Below are positions 27,763-37,841 of a DNA stretch of 64,000 bases, piece by piece. The DNA lies in contig JADJZA010000006.1 of assembly GCA_016719385.1 (NCBI GenBank), positions 248,001 to 312,000 on the forward strand. The letters are read 5' to 3'. A program made the position numbers and the translations under genes. Source of the stretch: Candidatus Microthrix subdominans. Lineage in GTDB: Bacteria; Actinomycetota; Acidimicrobiia; Acidimicrobiales; Microtrichaceae. The stretch's first letter is position 1, and each line of letters starts with the position of its first letter. The notes beneath the pieces were generated by a model. That model ran no database searches. It was not told the DNA's origin and was given only the letters and a program-made list of their open reading frames with translations.

Positions 27763-29015
27763 AGCAACCCCTCCCCGTTGAGCGCCCGGGTGACGGCGTC
27801 GCGCAGCTTGTCCACGTCGGCCTCCGGGTCGATGTCCTCCAGCGGATGCAGCGTTCCCGACACCGCCAGGGACACGTCGTTGTACAGCGGCGTCTGGGGC
27901 CGGAGCGTCGCCTCCTTGAACGTCGCCACCAGCTCGTCGGCGAACGGGTAGGTCTCCCGCACCGTGTCATCGGAGTAGAGCGACTCGATCGTCGGGGGCA
28001 GTCCGCCGTTGGTGGCGGCGTAAACCTGATTGTCCTCGCCGGCCAGGCACGCCGCCGCCTCGAAGGCCTCGTCGGGATGCTTCGACATGGCGCCGACGCC
28101 GATGTTGACCCCGCCGAGCGTGACGTGGGCCGGCTCGTCGGCCGTCACCCGGGGGAACATCGCCCACCCCAGGTTCTTGAACACCTCCGGGGCGTTGGCC
28201 TCGGCGCTTGGATAGACGAAGGGATAGTTCAACATGAACGCCGACTCGCCCGCCTCGAAGCTCAGCCGGTTGTCGTCCTCGATCGACGTGGACAGCGTGT
28301 CGGGTGCCGCATCGGAGCGGGCGTACTTGGACAGCACCTCCAGCGCTGTGCGCGTGGGCTCCTCCTCGAGCGACACCTTGGTGGCGTCGTCGTTGAGGAT
28401 GCTGCCGCCCGACGACGCCAACACGGTGTTGAACAGCACGGTCAGCCCCTCGTAGCGCTGGCCCTGCGTCTGGATCAGGTGGGGTTTGCCCTCCTGCTCG
28501 AGCTTCGCCGACATGTCGAGCATCTCGTCCCAGGTTGTGGGTGGTGTCTTCACCAGGTCCTTGCGGTACCAGAGCAGCTGGGTGTTCGAGGTGAAGGGGA
28601 CGCCGTACACCTCGTCCTCATAGGTGGCGCTCTCGACGGCGGCCTCGAGCTTGCCCTTGGTCGCCGCTTCGGCCGCTTTGCCTTCCAGCGGCAGGATCCA
28701 CTCGGCGCCGGCAAACTCTGCGGTCCAGATGACGTCCATGCCGATCAGGTCGATCGACGTGTCGCCGGCGGCCAGGCGACGCACCAGCTGCTCTCGCTGC
28801 TGGTCGGCGTCTGCCGGCAGCACCTGCACCTTGATGTCATAGCTGTCGGTCGAGCAGTTCTTGGCGGCGTTGGTGAACGAGCCGCCGGGCTCATCGAAGA
28901 CGTACCAGTTGAGCGTCGGGGCTCCGCCCTCGTCGCCACCACAAGCGGACAGGCTCAGACCGAGCGTGACCAGCGCCAGAATCGCAGTGCACAGCGGACG
29001 TCCCCGGGGACTCAT
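27759..29015 (-). CDS. Sugar ABC transporter extracellular solute-binding lipoprotein
   Basis: This is a 418-residue lipoprotein with lipobox SLSAC at about residue 25 and the family-1 extracellular solute-binding fold (LNWYVFDEPGGSFTNAA, VRRLAAGDTSIDLIGMDVIW, GVPFTSNTQLLWYRKDL, and late NQVYAATNGGLPP). It is first in the operon and should deliver a sugar to the MalFG-like permeases; which sugar is not evident. ATG 29015 has AAGGA about 9 nt upstream. The frame extends further upstream but without a signal-peptide pattern. Confidence 0.9.
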   Translation of the reverse strand: MSPRGRPLCTAILALVTLGLSLSACGGDEGGAPTLNWYVFDEPGGSFTNAAKNCSTDSYDIKVQVLPADADQQREQLVRRLAAGDTSIDLIGMDVIWTAEFAGAEWILPLEGKAAEAATKGKLEAAVESATYEDEVYGVPFTSNTQLLWYRKDLVKTPPTTWDEMLDMSAKLEQEGKPHLIQTQGQRYEGLTVLFNTVLASSGGSILNDDATKVSLEEEPTRTALEVLSKYARSDAAPDTLSTSIEDDNRLSFEAGESAFMLNYPFVYPSAEANAPEVFKNLGWAMFPRVTADEPAHVTLGGVNIGVGAMSKHPDEAFEAAACLAGEDNQVYAATNGGLPPTIESLYSDDTVRETYPFADELVATFKEATLRPQTPLYNDVSLAVSGTLHPLEDIDPEADVDKLRDAVTRALNGEGLL

Positions 29016-29182
29016 CGCATAGTTTCCTTGAGTTGGACAGTGAGTGACAGTGGGCACAGCCGGGGGGAGCTGACGAATACCTACCCCACTGTCGCAACGT
29101 CCAAACAACAAACCCGATCGTTGTGACTCGGAGGCGCCGACAACCGGCACCTCCACACCCCTCGCCGCTCACGGGCGTGTGG

Positions 29183-30073
29183 TCAGGAGTCGATCGAGCG
29201 CTGGTAGGCGAGCACCGCCAACGGCGCGCAGATGACGACGATGGCGACGATCCAGATCCACGAGTACGCAACCGGGTGGACGAGCGACCACGGTGCGCCC
29301 GGTTCGGTCGGGGTGTTTGGGTTGCCGAACAGGGTCCGCAGGGCGTCGGCCACGGTTGTGATCGGGTTCCACGACGCGACCGTGCGCAGCGGGCCGGGCA
29401 TCGACGAGATCGGCACGAACGTCGAAGCGACGAAGGTCAACGGGAACAGCGCAACGAACGCGATCCCGCTCACCCCCTCCGGGGTGGCAACGAGGCTGCC
29501 CAACAGCACGCCGATCCAGATCATGGCGAACGCAAACGCCACCATCAGGGCGTAGGCGCTGAGCGTGTCGAACAGGCTGCCGCGGATCCGCCACCCGACG
29601 ACGTAGCCGGTGGCCGACATGAGCGCGATCGGCAACAGGGCCTTGATGACGTTGGCGACGGCGTGTCCGCCGAGCACCGCACCGCGGGAGATCGGCAGCG
29701 CCCGGAACCGGTCCACCGCCTGGTTCTTGCGATCGTTGGCGATGCTGAGGGCCACGCCGAACGCGGTGAACACCAGGGTCTGGGCCATGATCCCGCCCAT
29801 CAGAAACTCGCGGTAGCGCTGTGGGGTGGACTCACCTCCGCCGGGAACGACGATGGCGCCGCCGAACACGTAGGCGAACATGATGACGAACATGATCGGC
29901 TGGATCGTGGCGTCGCTGAGCTGTTCGGGTTGGCGACGCATGTGGATGAGGCCGCGCCGTGCGATCACCCACACGTCGTGGGTCACCCCTCTGGGCTTCG
30001 GTAAGGCCTCGCCGCCTTCTCGGCTCGCGGCGTGGCGGCCGTTCGATTCGATTGGATTGGTGATGGCGGTCAT
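29183..30073 (-). CDS. ABC-2 type permease, DrrB-like exporter subunit
   Basis: This is a 296-residue membrane protein with six hydrophobic segments. It has the ABC-2 permease pattern: LIHMRRQPEQLSDATIQPIM near the N-terminus, RFRALPISRGAVLGGH in the first cytoplasmic loop, and FVPISSMPGPLRTVASWNPI late. Relatives (DrrB) export antibiotics or lipids. The start overlaps the ATPase stop as ATGA. The transported compound is unknown. Confidence 0.88.
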   Translation of the reverse strand: MTAITNPIESNGRHAASREGGEALPKPRGVTHDVWVIARRGLIHMRRQPEQLSDATIQPIMFVIMFAYVFGGAIVVPGGGESTPQRYREFLMGGIMAQTLVFTAFGVALSIANDRKNQAVDRFRALPISRGAVLGGHAVANVIKALLPIALMSATGYVVGWRIRGSLFDTLSAYALMVAFAFAMIWIGVLLGSLVATPEGVSGIAFVALFPLTFVASTFVPISSMPGPLRTVASWNPITTVADALRTLFGNPNTPTEPGAPWSLVHPVAYSWIWIVAIVVICAPLAVLAYQRSIDS

Positions 30074-31056
30074 CGGTGGGCCTCCTCGGCCTCGTCAGAT
30101 GGTTGGTCGGCCTCGGCGGGAGCACCGGTCAGGGTGAGGAACACCTCGTCGAGGGTGGGCTGGCGCAGGCTGAGGTCCTCGACGGCGACCCGGTTGTCGG
30201 CCAGCGCGTTGGCCACCGAGGCGAGGGCGGCGACGCCCTCGGTCGTGGGTGAGGTGGCGGTGCGTGCGGGGCGGTCGACCACCGGATGGGTGCCGGTGAC
30301 TCGGGCCAGGATGGCAGCCACCTCATCGAGTTGCGACGGATCGTTGATCGTCACGCCGATGTTGTCGCCACCCACCTGACGCTTGAGGCTGCGCGCATCA
30401 CCGCGTGCGATCACCCGACCATGGTCGACGACGAGGATGTCGTCGGCCAGACGATCGGCCTCGTCCAGGTACTGGGTGGTCAACAGGATCGAGGTGCCGT
30501 CGCCGACCAGCGTCTCGAGCACGCCCCACAGCTCGGTGCGGGCCCGGGGGTCCAGCCCGGTGGTCGGCTCGTCGAGGAACAGCACCGACGGACGGCCGAC
30601 CAGCGTCGCCGCCAGGTCCAAGCGCCGGCGCATGCCGCCCGAGTAGCCGGAGCTCACGCGGTCGCCGGCATCGGCGAGTGAGAACTGTTCCAGCAGTTCC
30701 CGGGACCGCGCCTTGGCGGCCCGGCCCGACAGCTGGTGCAGCTCACCGTTCATCACCAGGTTCTCGTGGCCGGTGAGCAGCGGGTCCACCGTTGCGTCCT
30801 GGGCTGCGAGACCGATGCGGCGGCGCACCTCGGTCGGGTGAGTGGCCACGTCGAATCCGGCCACAGTCGCCGTTCCAGCGGTGGCCTGGGCGAGCGTGGT
30901 CAGGATACGCACCACCGTCGTCTTGCCGGCCCCGTTGGGGCCGAGCACGCCGGTGACGGTGCCCGTGGGCACGTCGATGTCCACCCCGGAAAGGGCGACC
31001 GTCTCGCCGTAGTGCTTGACGAGGCCGGTGGCCTCGACCGCTAAGGAAGATGTCAT
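30070..31056 (-). CDS. DrrA-like ABC exporter ATP-binding protein
   Basis: This is a 328-residue ATPase: Walker A GPNGAGKTTVVR, signature YSGGMRRRLDLA, Walker B VLFLDEPTTGLDPRAR and switch TTQYLDEADRL, the last being typical of DrrA-family proteins. The C-terminal 90 residues form the DrrA accessory region. ATG 31056 (MTSSLAVEATGL) was chosen over the longer frame from 31089. It forms a two-gene exporter with the permease at 29183. Confidence 0.9.
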   Translation of the reverse strand: MTSSLAVEATGLVKHYGETVALSGVDIDVPTGTVTGVLGPNGAGKTTVVRILTTLAQATAGTATVAGFDVATHPTEVRRRIGLAAQDATVDPLLTGHENLVMNGELHQLSGRAAKARSRELLEQFSLADAGDRVSSGYSGGMRRRLDLAATLVGRPSVLFLDEPTTGLDPRARTELWGVLETLVGDGTSILLTTQYLDEADRLADDILVVDHGRVIARGDARSLKRQVGGDNIGVTINDPSQLDEVAAILARVTGTHPVVDRPARTATSPTTEGVAALASVANALADNRVAVEDLSLRQPTLDEVFLTLTGAPAEADQPSDEAEEAHR

Positions 31057-31431
31057 GAGGGCGACTCCACGATCACGTCCCGTCGCCACGTGCGAACGGG
31101 ACTGGAAAATGCTGGCACGAGTAACCGACGACGCGCGACCGCTTTTCTCACAGCGGCTTCCTTTCTCGGCACGGACGAGGTCGTCGGGGTGGGTGGCCGG
31201 AGCCTTCGTGCAGAAGCCTGACCGCCGAGTTGTGCATGACCACCATGCATAAATCGGCGGTCAGAGTTTTGCACGAAGGGACAGCAGCACCGGGAGCTGC
31301 GTCATCCCCGTCTCCAACCGTGATCGCCGTGTCCGCGTGATCGTCGTGACGTCGGCAGGTTCTCCCGCCGTGCCTGGTCGGTGACCAGGGAGACGGTGCC
31401 CGTTTGAGCGCGCCGCCTTGCAGTTCTTGCG
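31057..31431. other. 375-bp intergenic region with a long palindrome, no gene seen
   Basis: This region separates the divergent exporter and LLM genes. Apart from the palindrome at 31204-31278 it shows no tRNA and no coding-like frame; the small frames on either strand have no family-like residues. Promoters for both flanking genes must lie here. Confidence 0.55.
31204..31278. repeat. 75-bp near-perfect palindrome (35-bp arms, 5-nt loop)
   Basis: The arm at 31204-31238 pairs with 31244-31278 at 30 of 35 positions around the loop ACCAC. The arm ends (CTTCGTGCA) and the central CTGACCGCCGA and TGCATG blocks are exact. It is too long for a normal terminator, has no T-tract, and sits in a divergent-promoter region. 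It could be a small mobile palindrome (REP/MITE-like) or an operator with RNA structure. Confidence 0.8.
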
Positions 31432-32421
31432 ATGATGGACCGCATGACCTTCATCGCCCTTCGCTACGACATGCGGACCACCCCGACCGGGGCGGACCAC
31501 GAGGCGCTCTACCAAACGGCCATGGATCAGATCCGCTGGGCCGATCAGCTCGGGCTGGACGCGGTGGTGTTGTCGGAGCACCACGTCAGCGAGGAGGGCT
31601 ATCTGCCCTCGCCGCTGGTGATGGCCGGTGCGGTGGCCGGGGCGACCGATCGCATCACGATCATGCTCGCCGCGCTGGTTGCCGGCCTGCAGCACCCGAT
31701 CCGCCTGGCTGAGGACCTGGCGGTGCTCGACCACCTGGCGAGTGGCCGGGTGCTGGCCGTGCTCGGCATCGGCTATCGCCCGATCGAGTTTGAGGTGTTC
31801 GGCGCCGACCGCAGCCGTCGCGGACCGCTGCTCGAGGAGCTGGTGGGCGTGCTGCGCCAGGCCTGGGCGGGGGAGCCGTTCGAGTTCCGAGGTGCGACGA
31901 TCGTGGTACGGCCCTTGCCGCTCACCCCGGGCGGGCCGATGCTGGCGGTCGGCGGATCGGTGGCGGCGTCGGCGAAGCGGGCGGCGCGGTTGGGGCTGCC
32001 GCTGTTCGCCGGTCACAACGACCCGGAGCTGGGCGAGATCTATCAGGCCGAGTGCGCCCGGCTGGGCCACGAGGGCGGCTGGACGATGATCCCGTCCGGT
32101 CCGATGTTCGTGCACGTCAGCGACGACCCCGAGCGGGACTGGGCCCGGATCGGTCCCATCGCCCTCGACGACGCCGCCGTTATGGCCTCGTGGCAGACCG
32201 CCGGCAACCGCTCGCTGGTCGATTCCGCAGCGACCACGCTGCACGATCTGCGCTTGGAGGGCACCTACCGGGTGGTCACCCCCGACGAGTGCGTCGAGCT
32301 GTGTCGGCAGGTGCACACCCTGACGCTGCACCCGCTGATGGGCGGGCTGGACCCCGACCTGTCATGGGCCAGCCTCGAATTGTTTGAGTCCGACGTACTC
32401 CCTCGTCTGCGCGCCAACTGA
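31432..32421 (+). CDS. LLM-class (F420/FMN-dependent) oxidoreductase
   Basis: This is a 329-residue TIM-barrel protein of the luciferase-like monooxygenase superfamily. Visible marks are WADQLGLDAVVLSEHHVS, ITIMLAALVAGLQHPIRLAE, LDHLASGRVLAVLGIGYRP and GGPMLAVGGS. Actinobacterial members often use F420 rather than FMN; the cofactor here is not certain. In-frame ATGs at 31432, 31435 and 31444 are all possible, and MTFIALRY (31444) is the most family-like start. It reads toward a TetR gene 127 bp downstream. Confidence 0.85.
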   Translation: MMDRMTFIALRYDMRTTPTGADHEALYQTAMDQIRWADQLGLDAVVLSEHHVSEEGYLPSPLVMAGAVAGATDRITIMLAALVAGLQHPIRLAEDLAVLDHLASGRVLAVLGIGYRPIEFEVFGADRSRRGPLLEELVGVLRQAWAGEPFEFRGATIVVRPLPLTPGGPMLAVGGSVAASAKRAARLGLPLFAGHNDPELGEIYQAECARLGHEGGWTMIPSGPMFVHVSDDPERDWARIGPIALDDAAVMASWQTAGNRSLVDSAATTLHDLRLEGTYRVVTPDECVELCRQVHTLTLHPLMGGLDPDLSWASLELFESDVLPRLRAN

Positions 32422-32548
32422 TCGCCTCGAACGGGCGTAACTCGTGAGGGCTCATCGGCCCCGAGGCACCTCGGGCGGCCACACCGACCAGCCGCAGATA
32501 TATCAAGCGGTCGACATACGTAGCGACCATTATGTAACCTGTCCGGCC

Positions 32549-33169
32549 GTGGGCCGCACCCAGGAAGCACGACGCGCCGAGACCCGTCGCCGGTTGCTCG
32601 ACGCCGCCACCGACCTGTTTGCCCGGCAGGGTTATCACGCCACCTCGGTCGAGGCGGTCGCCGCCGCGGCAGACCGCACCACCGGAGCGCTGTACAACCA
32701 CTTCGGCGGCAAGTCCGGCCTGTTGGTCGCCCTGCTCGAGGACTGGATCGCCCAGACGGTCGCCGGCCTCACCGCCGGGCTTCCCAGCCTGTCCGACCTC
32801 GATGGTCGCTTGGCCGGCATGTGGACCGGGCTGATCGCCAGCGACGACGCCAGCGCTGACGCCTGGCTGCTCCTCGAGTTTGAACTGTGGCTGCACGCCG
32901 TCCGCGACCCCGAGATCGGCCAGATCGGCGCCGAGCGCTTCCGTCAGATGCGCACCGGACTGGCCGGGGCGCTGGAGGACTGGGCAATCGAGTTCGGCTT
33001 CCACCTTCCCGGCCCGAGCGACGAGGTGGCGTCGCAGCTGATCGCCCTGCTGACCGGCATGGCGTTTCAGCACCGGCTCGACCCGGACGCGATCTCGACC
33101 GGGGCGGTTCTCGCCGGGCTGCGCCGGCTTCTTGAATTGACCCCCGAGCCGGCCCGTCTGACCATCTGA
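32549..33169 (+). CDS. TetR-family transcriptional regulator
   Basis: This is a 206-residue repressor-type protein. The N-terminal HTH is LLDAATDLFARQGYHATSVE then ADRTTGALYNHFGGKSGLL; the C-terminal ligand domain is variable. GTG 32549 gives the usual short basic lead (GRTQEARRAETRRRLL). The frame from 32444 would add residues without family support. A TATGTA box lies 18 nt upstream of the GTG, inside a loose ACATA-N12-TATGT inverted repeat that might be its own operator. It precedes the nitronate monooxygenase and CYP125 genes, which it may control. Confidence 0.85.
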   Translation: MGRTQEARRAETRRRLLDAATDLFARQGYHATSVEAVAAAADRTTGALYNHFGGKSGLLVALLEDWIAQTVAGLTAGLPSLSDLDGRLAGMWTGLIASDDASADAWLLLEFELWLHAVRDPEIGQIGAERFRQMRTGLAGALEDWAIEFGFHLPGPSDEVASQLIALLTGMAFQHRLDPDAISTGAVLAGLRRLLELTPEPARLTI

Positions 33170-33212
33170 CCACCCGTCCACACCCGACACATCACCATCC
33201 AGGAGCCATCCC

Positions 33213-34349
33213 ATGCAGACCGAACTGGCCAAGCGCCTCGGTATCGAGTTTCCCATCTTCGCCTTCACCCATTGTCGTGACGTCGTGGTCGCCGTCAGCA
33301 AGGCGGGCGGCTTCGGCGTGCTCGGTGCGGTCGGGTTCACGCCCGAGCAGCTCGAGACCGAGCTCACCTGGATCGACGAGCACATCGGCGACCTGCCCTA
33401 CGGCGTCGACATCGTCATCCCCGGCAAGTACGAGGGCATGGGCGAGGGCGATGCCGAGAAGCTCGAGCAGGAGCTGAAGGACCTGATCCCCGAGCAGCAC
33501 CGCAAGTTCGTCGATGACATCCTGCATGACCACGGCGTGCCGGACATCCCCGACGAGGACAAGATGCAAGAGCTGCTCGGCTGGACCGAGGCGACCGCCG
33601 GCCCGCAGGTGCAGGTTGCGCTGTCGCACCCCAAGGTGAAGTTGCTCGCCAACGCCCTGGGTACGCCGCCGCCGGACGTGATCGACGAGATCCACGAGTC
33701 CGGCCGCCTGGTCGCCGCCCTGTGCGGCACGGCCTCGCAGGCCACCCGCCACGCCAACGCCGGCGTCGACATCGTGATCGCCCAAGGCACCGAGGGTGGC
33801 GGCCACACCGGCGACGTCGCCTCGCTGGTGCTGTGGCCCGAGGTGATCGACGCCATCGGCGACACGCCGATGCTGGCGGCGGGAGGCATCGGCAGCGGCC
33901 GCCAGATGGCGGCGGCGCTGGCCCTGGGTGCCCAGGGCGTGTGGACGGGGTCGCTGTGGCTCACCGTCGACGAGGCCGACGTGCCACCGGCGCAGATGAA
34001 GACGCTGCTCGAGGCGACCAGCCGCGACACGGTGCGCTCGCGATCGTGGACCGGCAAGCCGTGCCGCATGCTGCGCAACGAGTGGACCGAGGCCTGGGAG
34101 GCCGAGGGCAACCCCAAGCCGCTCGGCATGCCGATGCAGTTCATGGTCACCTCCAACGCGGTGCAGCGGGGCCACCTCTATCCCGAGCAGGCCAAGGACG
34201 TGAACTTCAACCCGGTCGGCCAGATCGTCGGCCGCATGAACAAGATGCGGCCGACACGCGAGGTGGTGTTCGACCTGGTGAGCGAGTGCATCGATGCCAC
34301 CGAGCGCCTCCAGGGCCTCATGAACTCGACCACGGAGGCGTCGGCATGA
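33213..34349 (+). CDS. Nitronate monooxygenase (2-nitropropane dioxygenase) family
   Basis: This is a 378-residue FMN-dependent TIM-barrel enzyme. Family marks are GIEFPIFAFTHCRDVVVAVS, AGGFGVLGAVGFTPEQL, GVDIVIAQGTEGGGHTGDVA and PMLAAGGIGSGRQMAAAL, which contribute the FMN phosphate site. Relatives oxidise nitronates or act as enoyl reductases in lipid pathways; pairing with CYP125 suggests the latter kind of role, but that is inference. AGGAG lies 8 nt upstream of the start ATG, and the stop overlaps the P450 start (ATGA). Confidence 0.86.
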   Translation: MQTELAKRLGIEFPIFAFTHCRDVVVAVSKAGGFGVLGAVGFTPEQLETELTWIDEHIGDLPYGVDIVIPGKYEGMGEGDAEKLEQELKDLIPEQHRKFVDDILHDHGVPDIPDEDKMQELLGWTEATAGPQVQVALSHPKVKLLANALGTPPPDVIDEIHESGRLVAALCGTASQATRHANAGVDIVIAQGTEGGGHTGDVASLVLWPEVIDAIGDTPMLAAGGIGSGRQMAAALALGAQGVWTGSLWLTVDEADVPPAQMKTLLEATSRDTVRSRSWTGKPCRMLRNEWTEAWEAEGNPKPLGMPMQFMVTSNAVQRGHLYPEQAKDVNFNPVGQIVGRMNKMRPTREVVFDLVSECIDATERLQGLMNSTTEASA

Positions 34350-35674
34350 CCGCCACGACGAGCCCCGATTCCCGCGACGAGGGGATCGGTTCGCCCGCGA
34401 CCGGCGGCTGTCCTTTCACGGGCGCGGTCGCCCGTGGGCCGATCGAACCGGTCGCCGTCGAGCCGGGCTTCGACTTCACCGACCCCGATCTGATCGCCGA
34501 CCGCATCCCGCTCGAGGAGCTGGCCGCGCTGCGCCAAAGCGCCCCGATCTTCTGGAACCCGCAGACCCGCGAGGAGTCGTCCTTCGACGACGGCGGCTTC
34601 TGGATGGTCACCCGGCACGCCGACGTGAGGGCGATCTCCGGCGCCCGGGACGGCTGGTCGTCCGAGGAGAACACGGCGGTCGTCCGCTTCGACGGTGCGA
34701 CTGTCGGCCCCGACGAGCGGGCGATGCAGCGAGAGATGATCCTCAACATGGATGCGCCCCGGCACACCAAGCTGCGGGGCATCATCGGCCGGGGCAGCTT
34801 CACCCCCCGGGCGATCGGCCGGATCGAGGGAGCGCTCGACCAGCGGGCGCGTCAGATCGTGTCCGACGCCGTGGCCAAGGGCAGCGGCGACCTGGTGGCC
34901 GATGTGTCGTGTGAGCTGCCGCTTCAGGCGATCGCCGACCTGGTCGGGTTCCCCCAGGAGGACCGCAAGAGGATCTTCGACTGGTCCAACCAGATGGTGG
35001 CCTACGACGACCCGGAGTACGAGGTGGAACCGGCCGTCGCCGCCGCCGAGATCCTCGGCTACGCCATGGGGCTGGGCGAGGCCCGCAAGGCGGACCCGCA
35101 GGGCGACATCGCCACCCGGTTGCTCACCGCCGACCTCGACGGCGAGCTGCTGACCTCGGAGGAGTTCGCCTTCTTCTGTTTGATTCTGGCGGTCGCCGGC
35201 AACGAGACCACCCGCAACGCGATCAGCCACGGTATGCAGGCGTTCTTCGAGAACCCCGACCAGTGGGAGCTGTTCAAGCGGGAACGGCCCGAGACGACCG
35301 CTGATGAGATCGTGCGTTGGGCCAGCCCGATCGTGATCTTCCAGCGCACCGCCACGACCGACCACGAGATCCACGGCACGAAGATCAAGGCCGGTCAGCG
35401 GGTGGGGTTGTCCTACAGCTCGGCCAACTTCGACGAGACCGTGTTCGACGAGCCGCACCGCTTCGACATCACCCGTAGCCCCAACCATCACGTGGGCTTC
35501 GGCGGGGGCGGAGCGCACTACTGCATCGGCGCCAACCTGGCCCGCATGGAGATCAACCTGATGTTCAACGCCATCGCCGACCTGGCACCCGACATCGAGC
35601 CGCTGGGCGACCCCCGCCGGCTGCGCAGCGCCTGGATCAACGGCATCAAGGGCCTTCCGGTGCGCTACGCCTGA
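34346..35674 (+). CDS. cyp125: Cytochrome P450, CYP125-like steroid C26/C27 hydroxylase
   Basis: This is a 442-residue P450. Its sequence tracks mycobacterial CYP125A1, as I recall it, along most of its length: PGFDFTDPDLIADRIP, FDDGGFWMVT, LNMDAPRHTKLR, SCELPLQAIADLVGFPQEDR, I-helix LAVAGNETTRNAISHGM, ExxR in ADEIVRW, and heme loop HHVGFGGGGAHYCIGANLAR with the cysteine ligand near residue 392. CYP125 oxidises the side-chain terminal carbon of cholesterol, the first side-chain step. The start overlaps the nitronate monooxygenase stop. No strong KstR-type box was found directly upstream of this operon. Confidence 0.88.
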   Translation: MTATTSPDSRDEGIGSPATGGCPFTGAVARGPIEPVAVEPGFDFTDPDLIADRIPLEELAALRQSAPIFWNPQTREESSFDDGGFWMVTRHADVRAISGARDGWSSEENTAVVRFDGATVGPDERAMQREMILNMDAPRHTKLRGIIGRGSFTPRAIGRIEGALDQRARQIVSDAVAKGSGDLVADVSCELPLQAIADLVGFPQEDRKRIFDWSNQMVAYDDPEYEVEPAVAAAEILGYAMGLGEARKADPQGDIATRLLTADLDGELLTSEEFAFFCLILAVAGNETTRNAISHGMQAFFENPDQWELFKRERPETTADEIVRWASPIVIFQRTATTDHEIHGTKIKAGQRVGLSYSSANFDETVFDEPHRFDITRSPNHHVGFGGGGAHYCIGANLARMEINLMFNAIADLAPDIEPLGDPRRLRSAWINGIKGLPVRYA

Positions 35675-35683
35675 GGCGGTGCG

Positions 35684-35732
35684 CCTTTGGGACGATTGGA
35701 GGTCACCTGTTGGCCCGTCATCATCCCAAAGG
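35684..35732. terminator. Terminator-like hairpin after cyp125
   Basis: CCTTTGGGACGAT at 35684 pairs with ATCATCCCAAAGG at 35720 (12 of 13 positions) around a 23-nt loop. It starts 10 bp after the cyp125 stop and lies 112 bp before the first kdp-associated start, so it probably insulates the two operons. Confidence 0.5.
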
Positions 35733-35843
35733 TCGGCATCCACGCTGGGCGAGCGCGAACACGACGCCAAGATGTGGCGATTGGCCGTGAAGAAGGCGTG
35801 AAGGCCATTCCCAGCAGGACGAGGGGCGCCTAGACCTCTTCGC

Positions 35844-36011
35844 ATGACAGATGTGCTGCTGCTGATCCTGCTGATCGGTGCCTTCGCCGTCTTCGCCGGT
35901 TACGTGACCGTGTGCGACCGCATCGTCGGTCCGGACGACGATGTCGACGTGACGTCGCCACCGACGCCCTCGGCGTCGGTGGCGAGCCCCGCCGCAGGGG
36001 AGGGATCGTGA
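35844..36011 (+). CDS. 55-residue single-span membrane peptide at the head of the kdp operon
   Basis: ATG 35844 opens a 55-codon frame. MTDVLLLILLIGAFAVFAGY is a membrane span, followed by VCDRIVG and an acidic then Pro/Ser/Ala-rich tail ending GEGS. Its stop overlaps the kdpF GTG as GTGA, the same coupling used by the other kdp genes here, which argues that it is translated. I do not recognise a family; small proteins before kdpF are known in some actinobacteria. It could be an extra Kdp subunit or a regulator. A promoter is expected in 35733-35843. Confidence 0.65.
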   Translation: MTDVLLLILLIGAFAVFAGYVTVCDRIVGPDDDVDVTSPPTPSASVASPAAGEGS

Positions 36012-36096
36012 ACCTCGAGAGCATCGCCGGCCTGGTGATCGCCGCCGGACTGTTCGTCTACCTGGTCGTCACCCTGATCTGGCCGGAGCGCTTCTG

Positions 36097-36097
<1 letters not shown>
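36008..36097 (+). CDS. kdpF: Potassium-transporting ATPase subunit KdpF
   Basis: This is a 29-residue peptide, the usual KdpF size, with one hydrophobic span (IAGLVIAAGLFVYLVVTLIW) and the family ending WPERF. KdpF stabilises the KdpABC complex in the membrane. The GTG start overlaps the previous stop, and its TGA overlaps the kdpA ATG. Confidence 0.88.
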
Positions 36098-37833
<1,736 letters not shown>

Positions 37834-37841
37834 GGAGCCTG

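Noticed and set aside
29095..29123. CAACG...CGTTG inverted repeat upstream of the sugar-binding protein
   Set aside because: Only 5-bp arms separated by 19 bp; expected by chance in 64 kb.
32500..32549. ACATA-N12-TATGT inverted repeat before the TetR gene
   Set aside because: Arms of only 5 bp with a long spacer; possible self-operator but too weak for a separate entry.
35733..35843. Possible riboswitch before the kdp operon
   Set aside because: No recognisable ydaO/c-di-AMP motif or strong pairing was found by eye in the leader.
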